DNA of 64,000 nucleotides. Origin: Poecilobothrus nobilitatus. Its lineage: Eukaryota > Arthropoda > Insecta > Diptera > Dolichopodidae. The stretch spans positions 126,139,911 to 126,203,910 of the forward strand of contig OX352773.1 in assembly GCA_947095535.1 (NCBI GenBank). Direction: 5' to 3'. The first letter of the stretch is position 1. Each line of letters opens with the position of its first letter. This document shows, piece after piece, positions 32,672 through 43,301 of the stretch. The notes below the pieces were generated by a model, which was not told the origin of the DNA, did not search any database, and was given only the letters and a program-made list of their open reading frames with translations. Position numbers and translations under genes: made by a program.

Positions 32672-32740
32672 ATTGCTGGAATAAGGTTAAATAAAAATCT
32701 GCGAAATTTGAGGTTCGTGTTTCTTTTTTATTCCAGCAAT
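32672..32740. repeat. Terminal hairpin of segment Y'
   Basis: Arms ATTGCTGGAATAA (from 32672) and TTTATTCCAGCAAT (32727-32740); one arm base differs from Y (AAGG for AAAG). Left flank unrelated to that of Y. Confidence 0.75.
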
Positions 32741-33130
32741 TTACTTTTATATTATAACAGTCCAAAATGCTTGCACTAGCAACTCACTTTTATATTATAA
32801 CAGTCCAAAAAGTTAAAGTTTTGCAATCAATTTTATTTTCTATTTTTTAGGGGGCGAATTCGGTTTCGAAAAAAGCATATGTATTTTAAAAATTATTTTT
32901 TTTACTTATTATTTTATTTTATACTTTTTAGTTTTAAATGAAGCACATAATTTAAATTTAAAAAATATGGGATATTTTTATTATATGGCAAGAGTAAAAA
33001 TTTTTTATTCCAGTATATAATTCATAATTAATGAAAGTACCTCGAAGAGTAAAATATGTACCAAAATACTGTGATTATAAATATTTACAATACAATTTTA
33101 GTTGAAGTAACATTTCTAACACGTATGAAA
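32741..33130. other. Left part of segment Y', with private sequence
   Basis: The same ACTTTTATATTATAACAGTCCAAAA pair as in Y is present. From about 32945 to 33125 the sequence is unlike Y and includes another TTTTTTATTCCAG (near 33000), resembling one hairpin arm. No gene seen. Confidence 0.5.
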
Positions 33131-34385
33131 ATGATATATATTGTACATAAATGTATTTTACTGTATATTTCTATAGTATGGCATTAGTATAGTATATCGT
33201 ATACCCAAACAAACATCTAACCTTGAACACCTAGTACCTACCTAATCCTTTAATAAGATCATGCAGTAAAAATTGTTGACAAATATCTTGATTTAAATTA
33301 TAAACAAATGGAGCGGAAGAAAATAATTTACGAAATTAGTTTAACATAATATTATTTACATACGTACGTACATACTTACATATGTAGTTTTAATTTTTTG
33401 TGTTGACAAAATTTTGTTTGTAAATCATAATGCGCAATGCGCAAAAGCATAATTTTGTAATGATCTTTACTTTTTATATTTTCTTTACTATGTACATACA
33501 AAAATATATTATGTATGTATGTAGTTTGAATTTGGCAATTGTAATTATTTTGAATGAAATTTTATATGGATATCTATATACACAATAGGCATAAAAAATG
33601 TTCCTAAATAAAACACATAAAACATTAATTTTTAACGCCATACATATTCAATATGCAATAAAGAATGTTGACAACAAATATTCTGATTTAAATCCTAAAC
33701 AAATGTTTTAAAACAAAATAATTTAGCAACATAAAAATATTGTACCTATATATTTTGTGTTTTGCTAAATCCTAATACAAAATACATGTGCACATTAAGA
33801 TTGATTGAACTAAATTATTATAGGAAGAAAGATCAAATAATATGTGTATATTATACATAAAATTTTATTAAAAAAATGTTGTTGAATACAGTTAACAAAA
33901 AAAAAAAAAATGTACCTACACGAATTGGATTCGAACCAAATTACTCTTACTTTCAAAACCGGTACGCTCTCCTCTGCACTATACAACACTTAAATACTTA
34001 ATGAACATATTACGAACACAAAATCTTAATTTTTAACCATGCATATTCAATATGCATTAAAGAATGTTGACAGCAAATATTTTATTTAAATACTAAACAA
34101 ATGTTGTAAACAAAATATTTTAGCTACATACATAAAAATATACTATTATAGGAGAAAAGATCAAAAATATATTGCGTGTGGATTGTATGCATGAATTTAG
34201 AGATAAAAAAAATTTAAGTTTCAAATTCATATATACAAAATATATACATATTTTATGCAAAAAATGTTGATGAATAGATAGTTAAAAAAAAAGTTGCATG
34301 TGAACTAGATTCGAACAACATGACCCCCACTTTTGAAACCTGTACACTTTCCTTTGCACCGTACAACACTTATAAATGTTGCTAA
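33131..34385 (-). mobile_element. Tandem tRNA-derived SINE-like repeats (segment Y')
   Basis: Copy of 23481-24610. Heads at 33912-33990 and 34292-34371 on minus. B boxes are at 33937-33927 (GGTTCGAATCC) and 34317-34307; A boxes are at 33981-33971 (TAGTGCAGAGG) and 34361-34351 (CGGTGCAAAGG, whose first base no longer fits). Confidence 0.62.
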
Positions 34386-35320
34386 CAGATTACGAAGATA
34401 ATAAAAAGCGTGACAGAATGACAAATAAATAAATAAATAAATAAACCGACAGCGACGAGTTAATATAAAAGCATATAAAAAACACTTTATTTTATAAACT
34501 CTTTACTCTTTAGCTATATAAGCATTCGCGTTGCTTAATAAAAAAAAAGTTAATAATCGGCAAAAATTAAAGCTACACGTTTAATCGCGCATTTTATTAT
34601 TTTGGTTGAGCCCCCAATTTATAGAAGCACACACAACACTTTATTCTAATATAAGGACATTTACTTGAAATTTTAATATTAACAAAATCAAAACGTTTAA
34701 TTAGAAACTTTAATATTAACAAAATCAAAACATTTAATTAGAAACTTTAATATATTAATATATATATATGTATTCAATTACAAAAAGATGGCAACTACTC
34801 GCTCACACTATATACAACACGAAAGTGAATAGTGGAGCCAGCCGAATGAATACAGCTGAAGATAGCTGACAACCAGAAGGAGTTGAATCACTACAGCTGA
34901 ACTGAAACAGTGTGCTGTAAAAATTCCACAAATATATGAGAAACATGTTTATGAAATTTTAATTCTTTAATTACATTATTCTATATATTATTATTTCTAA
35001 TAGAATTTCATCAAATGTTGTTTTATCTTTAAAATTGTAGGTTTGATTTAATGTATAATAAAATTTCTCTAGAAACATATATTTTAAATTTGAAAAATAA
35101 TGATCTATTATAATATTTAATGTACAAATTGTTAAATTGAATATGGTTTAATGCAAGTATCACATGATTTATTTATACATATAAATTATTAACATTTTTG
35201 ATTAGAATTGTTTCTTTATCAATTTTCACAATTTCTATTAGCTAATTATTTATTAATTGACAGTTATTTTTAAATATACAAACTGTTAATTCATTTAATG
35301 AGTTTAATTTTTCATATGTA
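34386..35320. other. Non-coding part of segment Y'
   Basis: Matches 24611-25545 nearly base for base; no gene seen. (AAAT)n tract near 34424-34446. Confidence 0.5.
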
Positions 35321-35640
35321 AGTTAACACAACAGTAAACATAACAGCCAACATAACATGCAATCTGTTGAATCAGCAAATCATAGACTAGGAATAAAAGT
35401 TCAATTTGGTTTACACCAAATTTAGTTATTACACGCAAGTTATCTATTCACCCAATCCTTTATATAATATAATAAATTCTTTACCAGACACTACGTCAGC
35501 ACTTCCTGTTATTATCAAAACAAATACCAATAAAACTATTTATGTTATAAGCTAAATTGTAATATTACTGTTAAATAAAGTTAGTTTATAAAAGCAAAAA
35601 TAAAGTTTTTTTTGAAAATAACCAAATGAAGTTATTTAAG
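35321..35640 (+). mobile_element. LTR of gypsy/errantivirus-like element (segment Y')
   Basis: Copy of 25546-25858. One internal stretch differs (CAAATACCAATAAAACTATTTATG for the Y version near 35520). Directly followed by the primer-binding site at 35641. Confidence 0.6.
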
Positions 35641-35656
35641 TGGCGCAGTCGGTAGG
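35641..35656 (+). promoter_or_regulatory. tRNA primer-binding site (segment Y')
   Basis: TGGCGCAGTCGGTAGG, identical to Y. Here the leader continues uninterrupted, showing the empty site of the 1.29 kb insertion. Confidence 0.7.
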
Positions 35657-35933
35657 TAAAATAAACATTTTTTTATAAAATAAGACTTCTCTTCGATATC
35701 CTTAAGTGAGTCTACTTCAGGCAGAAAGAATTATATATACAAAAAAAATAATCCAGTGATCGAATTGAGTGAATAAAGCGTTTAAGATTGATTGATTGAG
35801 TGAATAAAGCGTTTAAGAATTTTTAAAACTGAACAATTAAAAATTAAAAAAAAAAGATACGATAGTGAACAACTGAGGAAAATAAAAATTAACCGTAGAA
35901 ACAAGCTTCGTACTTAAAATCAAATAAAATTCT

Positions 35934-36200
35934 ATGAACAAACTCGACGAAAACAGGGATCTCCAAGATCAAGACAATATGGAAGAAGAACTACAAGACG
36001 AGTAATTGCACAACAACAACAAATCCAAGCAATGATAAAAACTAAATAACTTACAAGCACAAATATAAGCACCAGTACAACACCCAGCACCAAAAACATC
36101 ACCAGCAAATACAAAACTCCAATAGAAGCAGTATACAGAAACATCAAGTTTATGCCAACTTTTACTGGTAAAGGAGACGTAAGGGTTAACTATTTTATTA
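35934..36200 (+). pseudogene. gag 5' fragment of the LTR element (segment Y')
   Basis: ATG 35934, MNKLDENRDLQDQDNMEEEL, the same stop after QDE, and the same FMPTFTGKGDVRVNYF end as in Y. After it the sequence is shortened by about 23 bases relative to Y. Confidence 0.55.
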
Positions 36201-37734
36201 GTAATGTATAATATCAGCTATCAACAGCTTTTATTTTTTTTTTCTATAATAGAACACATCCAACACAACACTTTAAAATGAATAAGTTTGTTACACATAA
36301 TTTTTCTTGATAAATATAATATAACTAGATAAAGCAGGCGTAGCATTCACTATAATCTAGAAATAATATTGTCTTTTTGGTAATCTAGAAATAATATTGT
36401 TTTTTTGTCACTTAACTTTTTAATGAAATAAAAAGAAATATTTTTATTTATCTTTATTATTTATTTATCTTAAAAACTTTTTTTGAGACCTATTTCATCA
36501 GCAAGAATATTTTTTACAATAAACTATTTAAAATAAAAATAATAATAAATTTAAATGAAAGTAAAAAAGATAACAGATAAGACAATTAAAGAAACAAATT
36601 AACATAAAAATACAAAATGTTTTAAATGTTAATCTAAGGATATAAGCCGCTTTTTTCAAAATCTTTTTCTAGGCTTAGCTAATTAAGATTGTAAAAATAA
36701 GTATAAAATAAAAAAACGCCAATTTGATTTAGCTAGTACACTAGAAAACAAAAGAATAATAATAATGATATGACTGAAAAAACTAATCATAATTGTAAAT
36801 TAATCTAAAATTTCATTAAAAACACAATTTTCTATTACTTTTTATGGTGATATTACAGTAAAACTACTAAAAGAACTAACTCGGGTAGTACAATTTTGTT
36901 ACCAGTAGTACCAGTAGGTAACCCTGCACTTTGGGAGGGGAAAAAAATTTGACCCATATCGCACGACATGTTGACCTACATTTTGATTTATGGGTTTAAT
37001 GTAGGTCATGCTTGGTTAGTAGGTCAAGAACTTGTTTTGATCGTTTTGGTTTAGGTTTTAAGTTAAGTTGTATATGTGGGTTGTTAACTTATAAGTTCCA
37101 AATGGTTGTATAGTAGGAAGTCAAGTGTTAAACAATTTAAAGTAGGGTCGGCCCTTAATAAACAAAATTGTATAACTGAAGTTTAAATACTAGGCGCACA
37201 TATAAAAGTAGTAAGAAAATTTCTTATATGAAAATAAAAAACAGAAAAAATTTTTCTATTTTTAAATCTACAGTGCATCTTTAAAATTGAAAAGAAAAAG
37301 TGTAATCCTGTTTTTTTTTTTTTTTTTTTTAGCATAAAGAAAAAAAATTAAAGTAAGATATAGATTTTTTTTTTGCTTACATAAAAATGTGGTCTCTTCT
37401 GGATAGAAGAATTTATTTTTAAGAAAAGAGAAACCGAAAGTCATTAATTAGCTGACTGCATGTCGTTTAAGATATTTTTTTTATTTTTTAATTAAGAATG
37501 TTCAGAAAATATGAATAAAAAGAAAACAAACAGCAAATCAAAAATATGGAACTGATTAAACTAAAGATATACTCTTTGATATGCATTTATGTTTATGTTT
37601 ATTTTTTTTTTTTGTTTTTGTATAGAATAAAAAATAATTCAAAGATAGGTTAAATGGTATCTATTTTAAAAACATAAGATAAAAATAAAAGACATTTATT
37701 TTTTTTATGTTTAAATTCTTTTATTATTATATTT
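36201..37734. other. Non-coding right part of segment Y'
   Basis: Matches 27726-29254, including the TGACCTACATT/AATGTAGGTCA inverted repeat (about 36969-37005). A longer T run occurs at 37310-37330. No gene seen. Confidence 0.5.
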
Positions 37735-37971
37735 TTATTTAAATCTAAGTTTTGACATTTTTTTACGATGATCAGATGTTAAAATTGCAGAAATAGTGAG
37801 ACCAACTTTTTCTATACGTCTTTGAAATCTACTTGTATCACGTGCGTATTCCTCCCAATGACTTTTCCTTGCTGATCTGTAAGCATACTCCCATACATGC
37901 ATAAGGTGAATTTCTTGTTTAATATTGAAGTGAACTTTTTTAGTTTTGTTATTTAAATTCATATCGTGCAA
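37735..37971 (-). CDS. Conserved Polinton accessory protein, HFN/YARR type (block C)
   Basis: Intact 78-codon frame, identical to block B except one residue (Cys to Arg in SDHRKKM). HFNIKQE, YAYRSARKSHWEEY and RFQRRIEK blocks are all present. Function not known to me. It is one of the few frames here with no lesion, although this may only reflect its short length. Confidence 0.6.
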   Translation of the reverse strand: MHDMNLNNKTKKVHFNIKQEIHLMHVWEYAYRSARKSHWEEYARDTSRFQRRIEKVGLTISAILTSDHRKKMSKLRFK

Positions 37972-37989
37972 GTATGAAAATTGAAAGTC

Positions 37990-38367
37990 TTAATCTAACA
38001 TTTTTTTCTTTAAAAGATACATATATACATTATAACAATTTTTAACAGCACATCTGAAATTGTTGTTTGATAAGTGTATAGGACAATTTGATTTAAAGTT
38101 ATCAATCTTTTGCAATGACGGCAAGTTTCTGCTTAGATCTTCTATTTTAACACTGTCAATGTTACTTTTGAAGAAAAAGTTTTTTTTTTCTCCTTTAACA
38201 TAAATTTTTTCAGCTGACTCTAAATAGTGTTTTAATATACATTTTACATCTAAATATTCAACTAAACCGTTATTCCATATAGGTCCATTTATTTTACTTT
38301 CGCAATACTGGTTATTATATTTCATATCCTGACTAAGTTCTTCTGCGGGGTACGGTGCTTTGAAGTG
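37990..38367 (-). pseudogene. Unassigned, possibly nuclease-like Polinton protein (block C)
   Basis: Longest version: FKAPYPAEELSQD, MKYNNQYCESKINGPIW, ILKHYLESAEKIYVKGEKKN, FKSNIDSVKIEDLSRNLPSL and FRCAVKNCYNVYMYLLKKK, ending at 37990. Block C has one base more than block B near 38162 and so reads straight through. The N-terminal half upstream of FKAPYP is lost behind a stop. Related in pattern to 42951-43262 on the opposite strand, which carries the N-terminal type motif of the same broad family. Confidence 0.5.
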
Positions 38368-38557
38368 TTACAGAGTTGGAATTGAACTTCCTTTTTCAAG
38401 TATACTCTTTTAGGAAATATTACTTTTCATTTCCTTGTAAAAATTGTAGATCAACTATGAGAACTTGTTCGACTTAACCATGTCGAAGGTTTATGGAAGA
38501 ATGTTCGATAGAATAACTAAATTACATTTATATTCACTTCGGGAAAAGAGCTTTTCG

Positions 38558-38565
38558 TATAAATA
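38558..38565 (+). promoter_or_regulatory. TATA box of packaging ATPase (block C)
   Basis: TATAAATA, 43 bases before the ATG at 38601; same flanks as block B. Confidence 0.6.
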
Positions 38566-38600
38566 TAGGTTAACAGAGTTAGTTTTTAACTAATACAATT

Positions 38601-39274
38601 ATGCTGTTTCACCCGTTTACTATGATGGTGGCTGATCCATCATGCTGTGATAAAACCACTTTTATTCATAATTTAATAAAATATAAAAAAGAAAATATAC
38701 AACCACATATTAATAGAATAATTTGGTGTAATCCAGACAAAAAGCAGTTCCAAAATATGTCAAAAATATGGAATATAGTAACACTATTCCAGATTTTACT
38801 GATAATCAAAAACCTTTGTTAATTATTATCGATGATATGATGTTAAATTCTCATGTTAAGTATGTATGTGATTTATTTACTAGAGGATCACATCATAGAA
38901 ATTTATCTGTAATATTTGTAACACAAAATGTTTTTCACCAGGGTAAATTTTCAAGAGATATTTCACTCAACTGTAAATATTTAGTACTTTTCAAAAATCC
39001 AAGAGATAAATCGCAGATATTACCTCTAGCTCGCCAAATATATCCCAATCAAATTAAAGCATTTGAAAAAGTATATAATGATGTGACGTCAGTCGCATAT
39101 GGCTATATATTAATAGATCTTACTCAAGACGTTAATGATATATTTCGTTTAAGAAGTGATATATTTGGGAAAGGTTTGTGTAATTGTACGAGAGATCAAT
39201 TAGAACAATTTGGAGAGGAATATGAAACGTTTGAAGACCAATCGACATATATTGCACCTATTAAAAACCTCTAA
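38601..39274 (+). pseudogene. A32-like packaging ATPase, lineage II, block C
   Basis: First frame 38601-38822 with degraded Walker A (ADPSCCDKTTF). Second frame (38768-39274) has Walker B LLIIIDDMM, RGSHHRNLSVIFVTQN, KNPRDKSQILPLARQIYP and VAYGYILIDL, ending KNL. One frameshift near 38770 separates the halves. Compared with block B: Asp to Val in NSHVKYV and Ile to Lys in FEKVYND. This family packages DNA into Polinton-type capsids and is normally a single ORF of about 220-260 residues. Confidence 0.82.
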
Positions 39275-39545
39275 ACCAAAATTCCTGAAAGTAATTATAA
39301 AACACTGTGAGCTTGAAGTAATAAAAACATTTTGCGAAATCTCTTTAAATATTTTAAAAGGTAATTGTAATCTAAGTAAAACAGCAACAACCCAATTACG
39401 AAAGTATAAAAAAGAATTAAGATCACTTATTTGCCGCAAAAAGTCTATAAATAGCAAAAGAAAAATTATTATTCAACTTGGTGGATTTTTACATACACTC
39501 TTTGGTGCAATACTATCAGAGATAATCGGAAATTTTATAAAATGA
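39222..39545 (+). CDS. pX-like small basic minor capsid/core protein (block C)
   Basis: Intact frame; the likely start is ATG 39222 (MKRLKTNRHILHLL), overlapping the ATPase end by 53 bases. Order of parts: helical start, ILKGNCNLSKTATTQLRKYK, basic ELRSLICRKKSINSKRKIII, and a hydrophobic end GGFLHTLFGAILSEIIGNFI. A Lys/Arg-rich body followed by 'GGFL..L...L..I' is typical of the pX/pVI-like membrane-active or DNA-condensing proteins of Polintons carrying F54H12.2-type capsids. The stop overlaps the next ATG (ATGA). This is the best preserved of the three copies. Confidence 0.65.
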   Translation: MKRLKTNRHILHLLKTSKPKFLKVIIKHCELEVIKTFCEISLNILKGNCNLSKTATTQLRKYKKELRSLICRKKSINSKRKIIIQLGGFLHTLFGAILSEIIGNFIK

Positions 39546-40156
39546 ATAATACAACATTTAATAAAATGATAATTTTAAAACCTGAGATTTATGAAAAAAT
39601 GAAGCAAAATGCGGATGTTGAACTTAATGAGTTGGATAAAAATTTGAAAAAAATATTGTTAAATAAACATCTCACGGACACTCAAAAATGGTATTTATAA
39701 AGACAAAATCTATTTAAAATAAGAAACAAAAAACGACAACTTCCTAGAAATAAAGAGGAGAAAATAAAAATTACGGAAACAAAAGGTACTCAAACTCGTG
39801 CAAAACCAATGTATATAGATGCGGAATCTCAGTCGCATTTTCCTAAATATAAGAATGTTGGAATACAAGTTGTTCCTGAAGAAGAAGAAGTATATGAAAA
39901 AGAAGCTGATGACGAAGTATTTGATGATGAAATTCAGGAAAATGTTTTAACAAAAGCATTGTCAGCTGCTTCAGTTGGAGAACGTCTTAGAAAAAGAAAA
40001 TCAATTAGAAATCAAAATGTACAAATTTTTGAAACTGATACAGGAGACATTATAACTGTTCCTTTAGATAGCCCAAGCCCACCAACGAAAAAAGAAAAAA
40101 CTATAAATAGCAAAGAGTTGAATAACAAGACGTGTTTTACGGTCAGCAGTAGGTAA
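39542..40156 (+). pseudogene. Conserved Polinton protein with acidic centre and basic end (block C)
   Basis: ATG 39542 (ATGA overlap with pX). The start MNNTTFNKMIILKPEIYEK and KILLNKHLTDTQKWYL is helical and stops at TAA 39699; the protein continues in other frames with KIRNKKRQLPRNKEEKIK and then the 115-codon frame 39809-40156. That frame has YIDAESQSHFPKYKNVGIQV, an acidic run EEEEVYEKEADDEV, ALSAASVGERLRKRKSIRNQ and a Ser/Pro/Lys tail. This gene is common in the same position in Polintons with this capsid type. Function unknown; a nucleic-acid or scaffold role is possible. Confidence 0.55.
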
Positions 40157-40201
40157 TACTCAAACAGTACTTAATTTTCCAATTCGTAAGAATAAATCCG
40201 C

Positions 40202-40277
40202 AAGCTCATGGACAACATACATTCATTATTTACGTAACCTCATGTACGTTGTCCATGAGCTTTCGTAAATAATGAAT
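40202..40277. repeat. Interlocked inverted repeats at the penton-like start codon
   Basis: AAGCTCATGGACAACATAC (40202-40220) is repeated inverted at 40244-40262 (GTACGTTGTCCATGAGCTT, one mismatch), and ATTCATTATTTACG (40221-40234) is repeated inverted at 40264-40277 (CGTAAATAATGAAT). Order is A-B-A'-B'. Blocks A and B have no such sequence; there the ATG of 'CTCATGGACAACATACAAG' starts the penton-like gene. The insertion of about 75 bases looks like a template-switch event. Confidence 0.85.
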
Positions 40278-41192
40278 GAATGAATTAAATAAAAATGATG
40301 AATTTTATGTCATTTTACTCAGTGATTCATCTATGAACTATTGTCCAGAAAATTCGTTATCATCTTTTACAAATAAAATGGATAAATACATGTATGATTC
40401 AAGGAGGAAAGTCGGTATTTCAGAAATGTATGTTAATGATTTCGTTCCAAATTTGTATGGTGAAGAATGGGAAAAAGTACTCAAATATTTATTAAAGGTA
40501 TGCAGAAAGATATGATAGGAGTTGGAACATCATATATTCCATACATAGAAAAACAAATGATATGCGACTGGAAAGTTTTTCTACTACTAACACTAATTCA
40601 AAATATACGCCCACTTAATAAGTTTAGAAGAAAAGAAGTTGAACGACAGTTGATTTGGGGAATTTTTAATTTTATAAACGATGAAGTTCATTATAGACAA
40701 CCAACAAAAGCTGAGGAGATACCTAAAAATTTAAGTTACACCACAATATGTGTTACTAAGCCTAAAATAGATATAAAAGTAAGAGCAAATTACGCTTATA
40801 CCCTCGAAGGACTTTTGACAACATGTTTCAATCAAGTATCTTTTAAAGTTACAGATTTTAAAAAATATAAATCACGTGTAATAGAAGCGTTCAAAACTTT
40901 TATAGATAGTGTACAATTGATTCCTATTAGTAAACCAGATATGTTTTTTATATACACAGACATAATTGAACCGCAAAAAATAGGTGATAAAGATGTAACG
41001 TGTTTAAGATCTGTTAACATACAAAATTCTTTCACTGATACTGTAAAAGAATTCAGTAATATTCAATATTGCAATGTGGAGAAATCATTTAATAACATTT
41101 CATTACTTTTATGTGATAAATATGGATACAAAATAAACTTTTCCAATAGTTCAATTTCAACAAAAATTGTATTACATTTTAAAAAAGTATAA
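40276..41192 (+). pseudogene. Penton-like/minor structural protein candidate (block C)
   Basis: Frame 40276-40515 begins NDEFYVILLSDSSMNYCPEN with KVGISEMYVNDFVPNLYGEE; the true start has been displaced by the fold-back insertion. A frameshift in an A run near 40475 leads to the 241-codon frame 40467-41192 with VLGTSYIPY-like GVGTSYIPYIEKQM, VRANYAYTLEGLLTTCFNQ, FKKYKSRVIEAFKTFIDS, FFIYTDIIEPQKIGDK and the C-terminal KINFSNSSISTKIVLHFKKV. About 300 residues in total. The gene's place between pX-like and capsid genes, and a beta-rich C-terminal part, suggest a penton or other vertex protein, but no structure-based evidence is available here. Confidence 0.6.
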
Positions 41193-41238
41193 ATAAAAGC
41201 GATTTTACAAAACTACATATTATTTTATTTTATTCATT

Positions 41239-41674
41239 ATGGAGAGAGTATGCTATGAGTATAATTTAATTCAATCTGGTAGAGGACTTGATGATATCGG
41301 CCCTTTATTATATTCAACCGTACCTTTTCAAAGAGGTCGTGGATTGGAAAGCTTTTTTGGGGGACTTTTTAGATATTTGAAACCATTATTTACTTCAGGC
41401 GCTGATATTTTGAAAAAAGAGGTAACTCTGGTATCAATACTTCATCTGATATTACATCTGGTGCAAATGTAAAAGAAGTTTTACAAGATCGTAGTAAAGA
41501 GATTGTTAAAAATGTACGACGTGGTGCCGTACGAAACCTGAATGAAATGTATGGTTCTGGTAAAAAAAACGAAAAGCTATAAAAAGACCATTCATTAAAA
41601 ATTTTATTAACTATTTTATGTCAAAACGACGCAAAGATAATAACAAAAAGAAACATAAAGATATTTTTAATTAA
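41239..41674 (+). pseudogene. Minor capsid protein with GRGLESFFGGLFR motif (element C)
   Basis: ATG 41239, MERVCYEYNLIQSGRGLDD, then VPFQRGRGLESFFGGLFRYL and LFTSGADILKKE. After a frameshift near 41425: SSDITSGANVKEVLQDRSKE and VRRGAVRNLNEMYGSGKK. A second shift in the A run near 41565 gives the highly basic end MSKRRKDNNKKKHKDIFN*. The 'RG.G..SF.GGLFR...P....GA' block and basic tail define a small capsid-associated protein found just before the F54H12.2-like capsid gene. It ends 3 bases before the MCP start. Blocks A and B have lost most or all of it. Confidence 0.65.
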
Positions 41675-41676
41675 TT

Positions 41677-42935
41677 ATGATTGAGTGTATGAAATCTGAG
41701 TTGGATATTTTTAAAACCCAACCCATTCAGTCTAGCATTTTACGATCTGAAGAAGTTTTCTACAATCCTATTACTTCTTTAGTCAACCCTTCAACTATTG
41801 AATTTGTTTCACTGGGTCATGGCGATACATATAGAGATTTGTCTTCTACATATTTGAGATTAAAAGTACAGATCTTAAAGAAAGATGGAACACAATGGAA
41901 TAATGATCAAAATGCTGAAGGAAAAATAACACGAACAAGTGTAGTTAATAACATTTTACATTCTTATATAAAACAATGTAATGTTCAATTAAATGGTAAA
42001 AATATAACACCGTCTGATGGAAATTATCACTATAGAGCTTATATTGAGTCTTTATTAAATTATGGTACAGATGCTGCTGCAACTCATTTAGAATGTGCAG
42101 GATGGATTTTAGATATAGCAAATATAGCAAAATCTGATAATAATGGATCAAACGAGCGCGAAAAATTATATCATAAAAGCAGTGCAGTGGAACTTATGGG
42201 TTAACTAAACGTAGATATGTTTAACAAACCTATTTTACTTATAAATAATGTTGACATTCGTATACCTTTAACAATTGAAAAACCAGATTTTTATCTATTT
42301 GCAGACGATTCTGATGAATCACAATTACAAATTATAGAAACCACGCTATTTATGAGGCAAGTTACCGTTACTTCAAGCGTACTACTAGCACACAAACGCG
42401 TTGAAGTAAAAAGTTTTACAATTCCATGAACAGCTCCTCAATATCACTTGATAATGTTTTTATTGGACAGTTGCCAAACACAATAATTTTTTGCATGACA
42501 GAAAATGTGGGTTACTCTGGAAAAAGATCAAAAACCCCATACAATTTTAAACATTTTGATATTTCACAATTTGTGTTACACGTAAATTGTATTCAAATAC
42601 CTAATTCAGCAATTGAAACCAGTTTTTCAGATGAAAATAATTCCTGTACAAGAGCATACAGTAAACTTTTTTCAGGAACTGGAATTTACCACAATGATAA
42701 AGGTCATCAGATAACAAAGTCTATGTTTAGTAATGGATATTTTATACTTGCTTTTGATTTAACTCCAGATGCATCTGAAAATAAAATATGTGAAGGTTTA
42801 CTAAACCAGGGTACAGTTAGAATTGAGGCAAGGCTATCAAAACCACTTACATCTACACTAACTTCTATTGTTTATGGAGAATTTGATGCAAGCATACAAA
42901 TTGATAAGAATCGAAATATATTCACAAATCTATAA
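41677..42935 (+). pseudogene. Major capsid protein, F54H12.2-like double jelly-roll type
   Basis: About 415 residues in three pieces: 41677-42204 (KSELDIFKTQPIQSSI, IEFVSLGHGDTYRDLSSTYL, CNVQLNGKNITPSDGNYHYR and AYIESLLNYGTDAA), 42217-42429 (LLINNVDIRIPLTIEKPDF, LFMRQVTVTSSVLLAHKRVE), and 42426-42935 (NSSSISLDNVFIGQLPNTII, TPYNFKHFDISQFVLHVN, YFILAFDLTPDASE and FDASIQIDKNRNIFTNL). This is the protein annotated as F54H12.2-like in many invertebrates and regarded as the capsid protein of one Polinton branch. One in-frame TAA (42202-42204) and one frameshift at about 42426 inactivate it; otherwise it is complete. It is the source of the truncated copy at 53293. Confidence 0.88.
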
Positions 42936-42950
42936 ATAGAATATTGAAAC

Positions 42951-43262
42951 ATGTATTTGAATATTCAACAAGATATCATCGTCCTGTGCCCTTGTGGATG
43001 TGAAGTTTTGTTGTGATGATAAAAATACTTTTTTTGTAAAAGATATTTGTTTAGTTGGAATTAAAGATGTAAAAAATTTGTAAAAAAGTTTACTTACATA
43101 TTTCCAACCAAAGAAATTATAAATCAAAATTTTGAAAACTACTCTTTTGAAACTGTACATAATGCTAAAATTAAAAAAGAATTAAGACAGGTGATAGAAA
43201 AATTTGATATTATTATAACAAATGGCAAAAAAAAAAAAGAAGTTTTTAATGAACTACATTAA
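42951..43262 (+). pseudogene. Possibly nuclease-like Polinton protein, N-terminal type (copy 1)
   Basis: ATG 42951 (MYLNIQQDIIV). Frames give VDVKFCCDDKNTFFVKDICL, then KKFTYIFPTKEIINQNFENY, then FETVHNAKIKKELRQVIEKF and DIIITNGKKKKEVFNELH. The pattern 'D(V)..F...N.F.VKE...' with a later '(I/V).(N/K)G..KK' matches a recurring Polinton protein, related in layout to the minus-strand gene at 37990-38367. Three frameshifts. Biochemical function not known to me. Confidence 0.4.
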
Positions 43263-43301
43263 TGAAATAAGTAGAGTGTATGATTTGAGTCAGTTTGAGT
43301 T

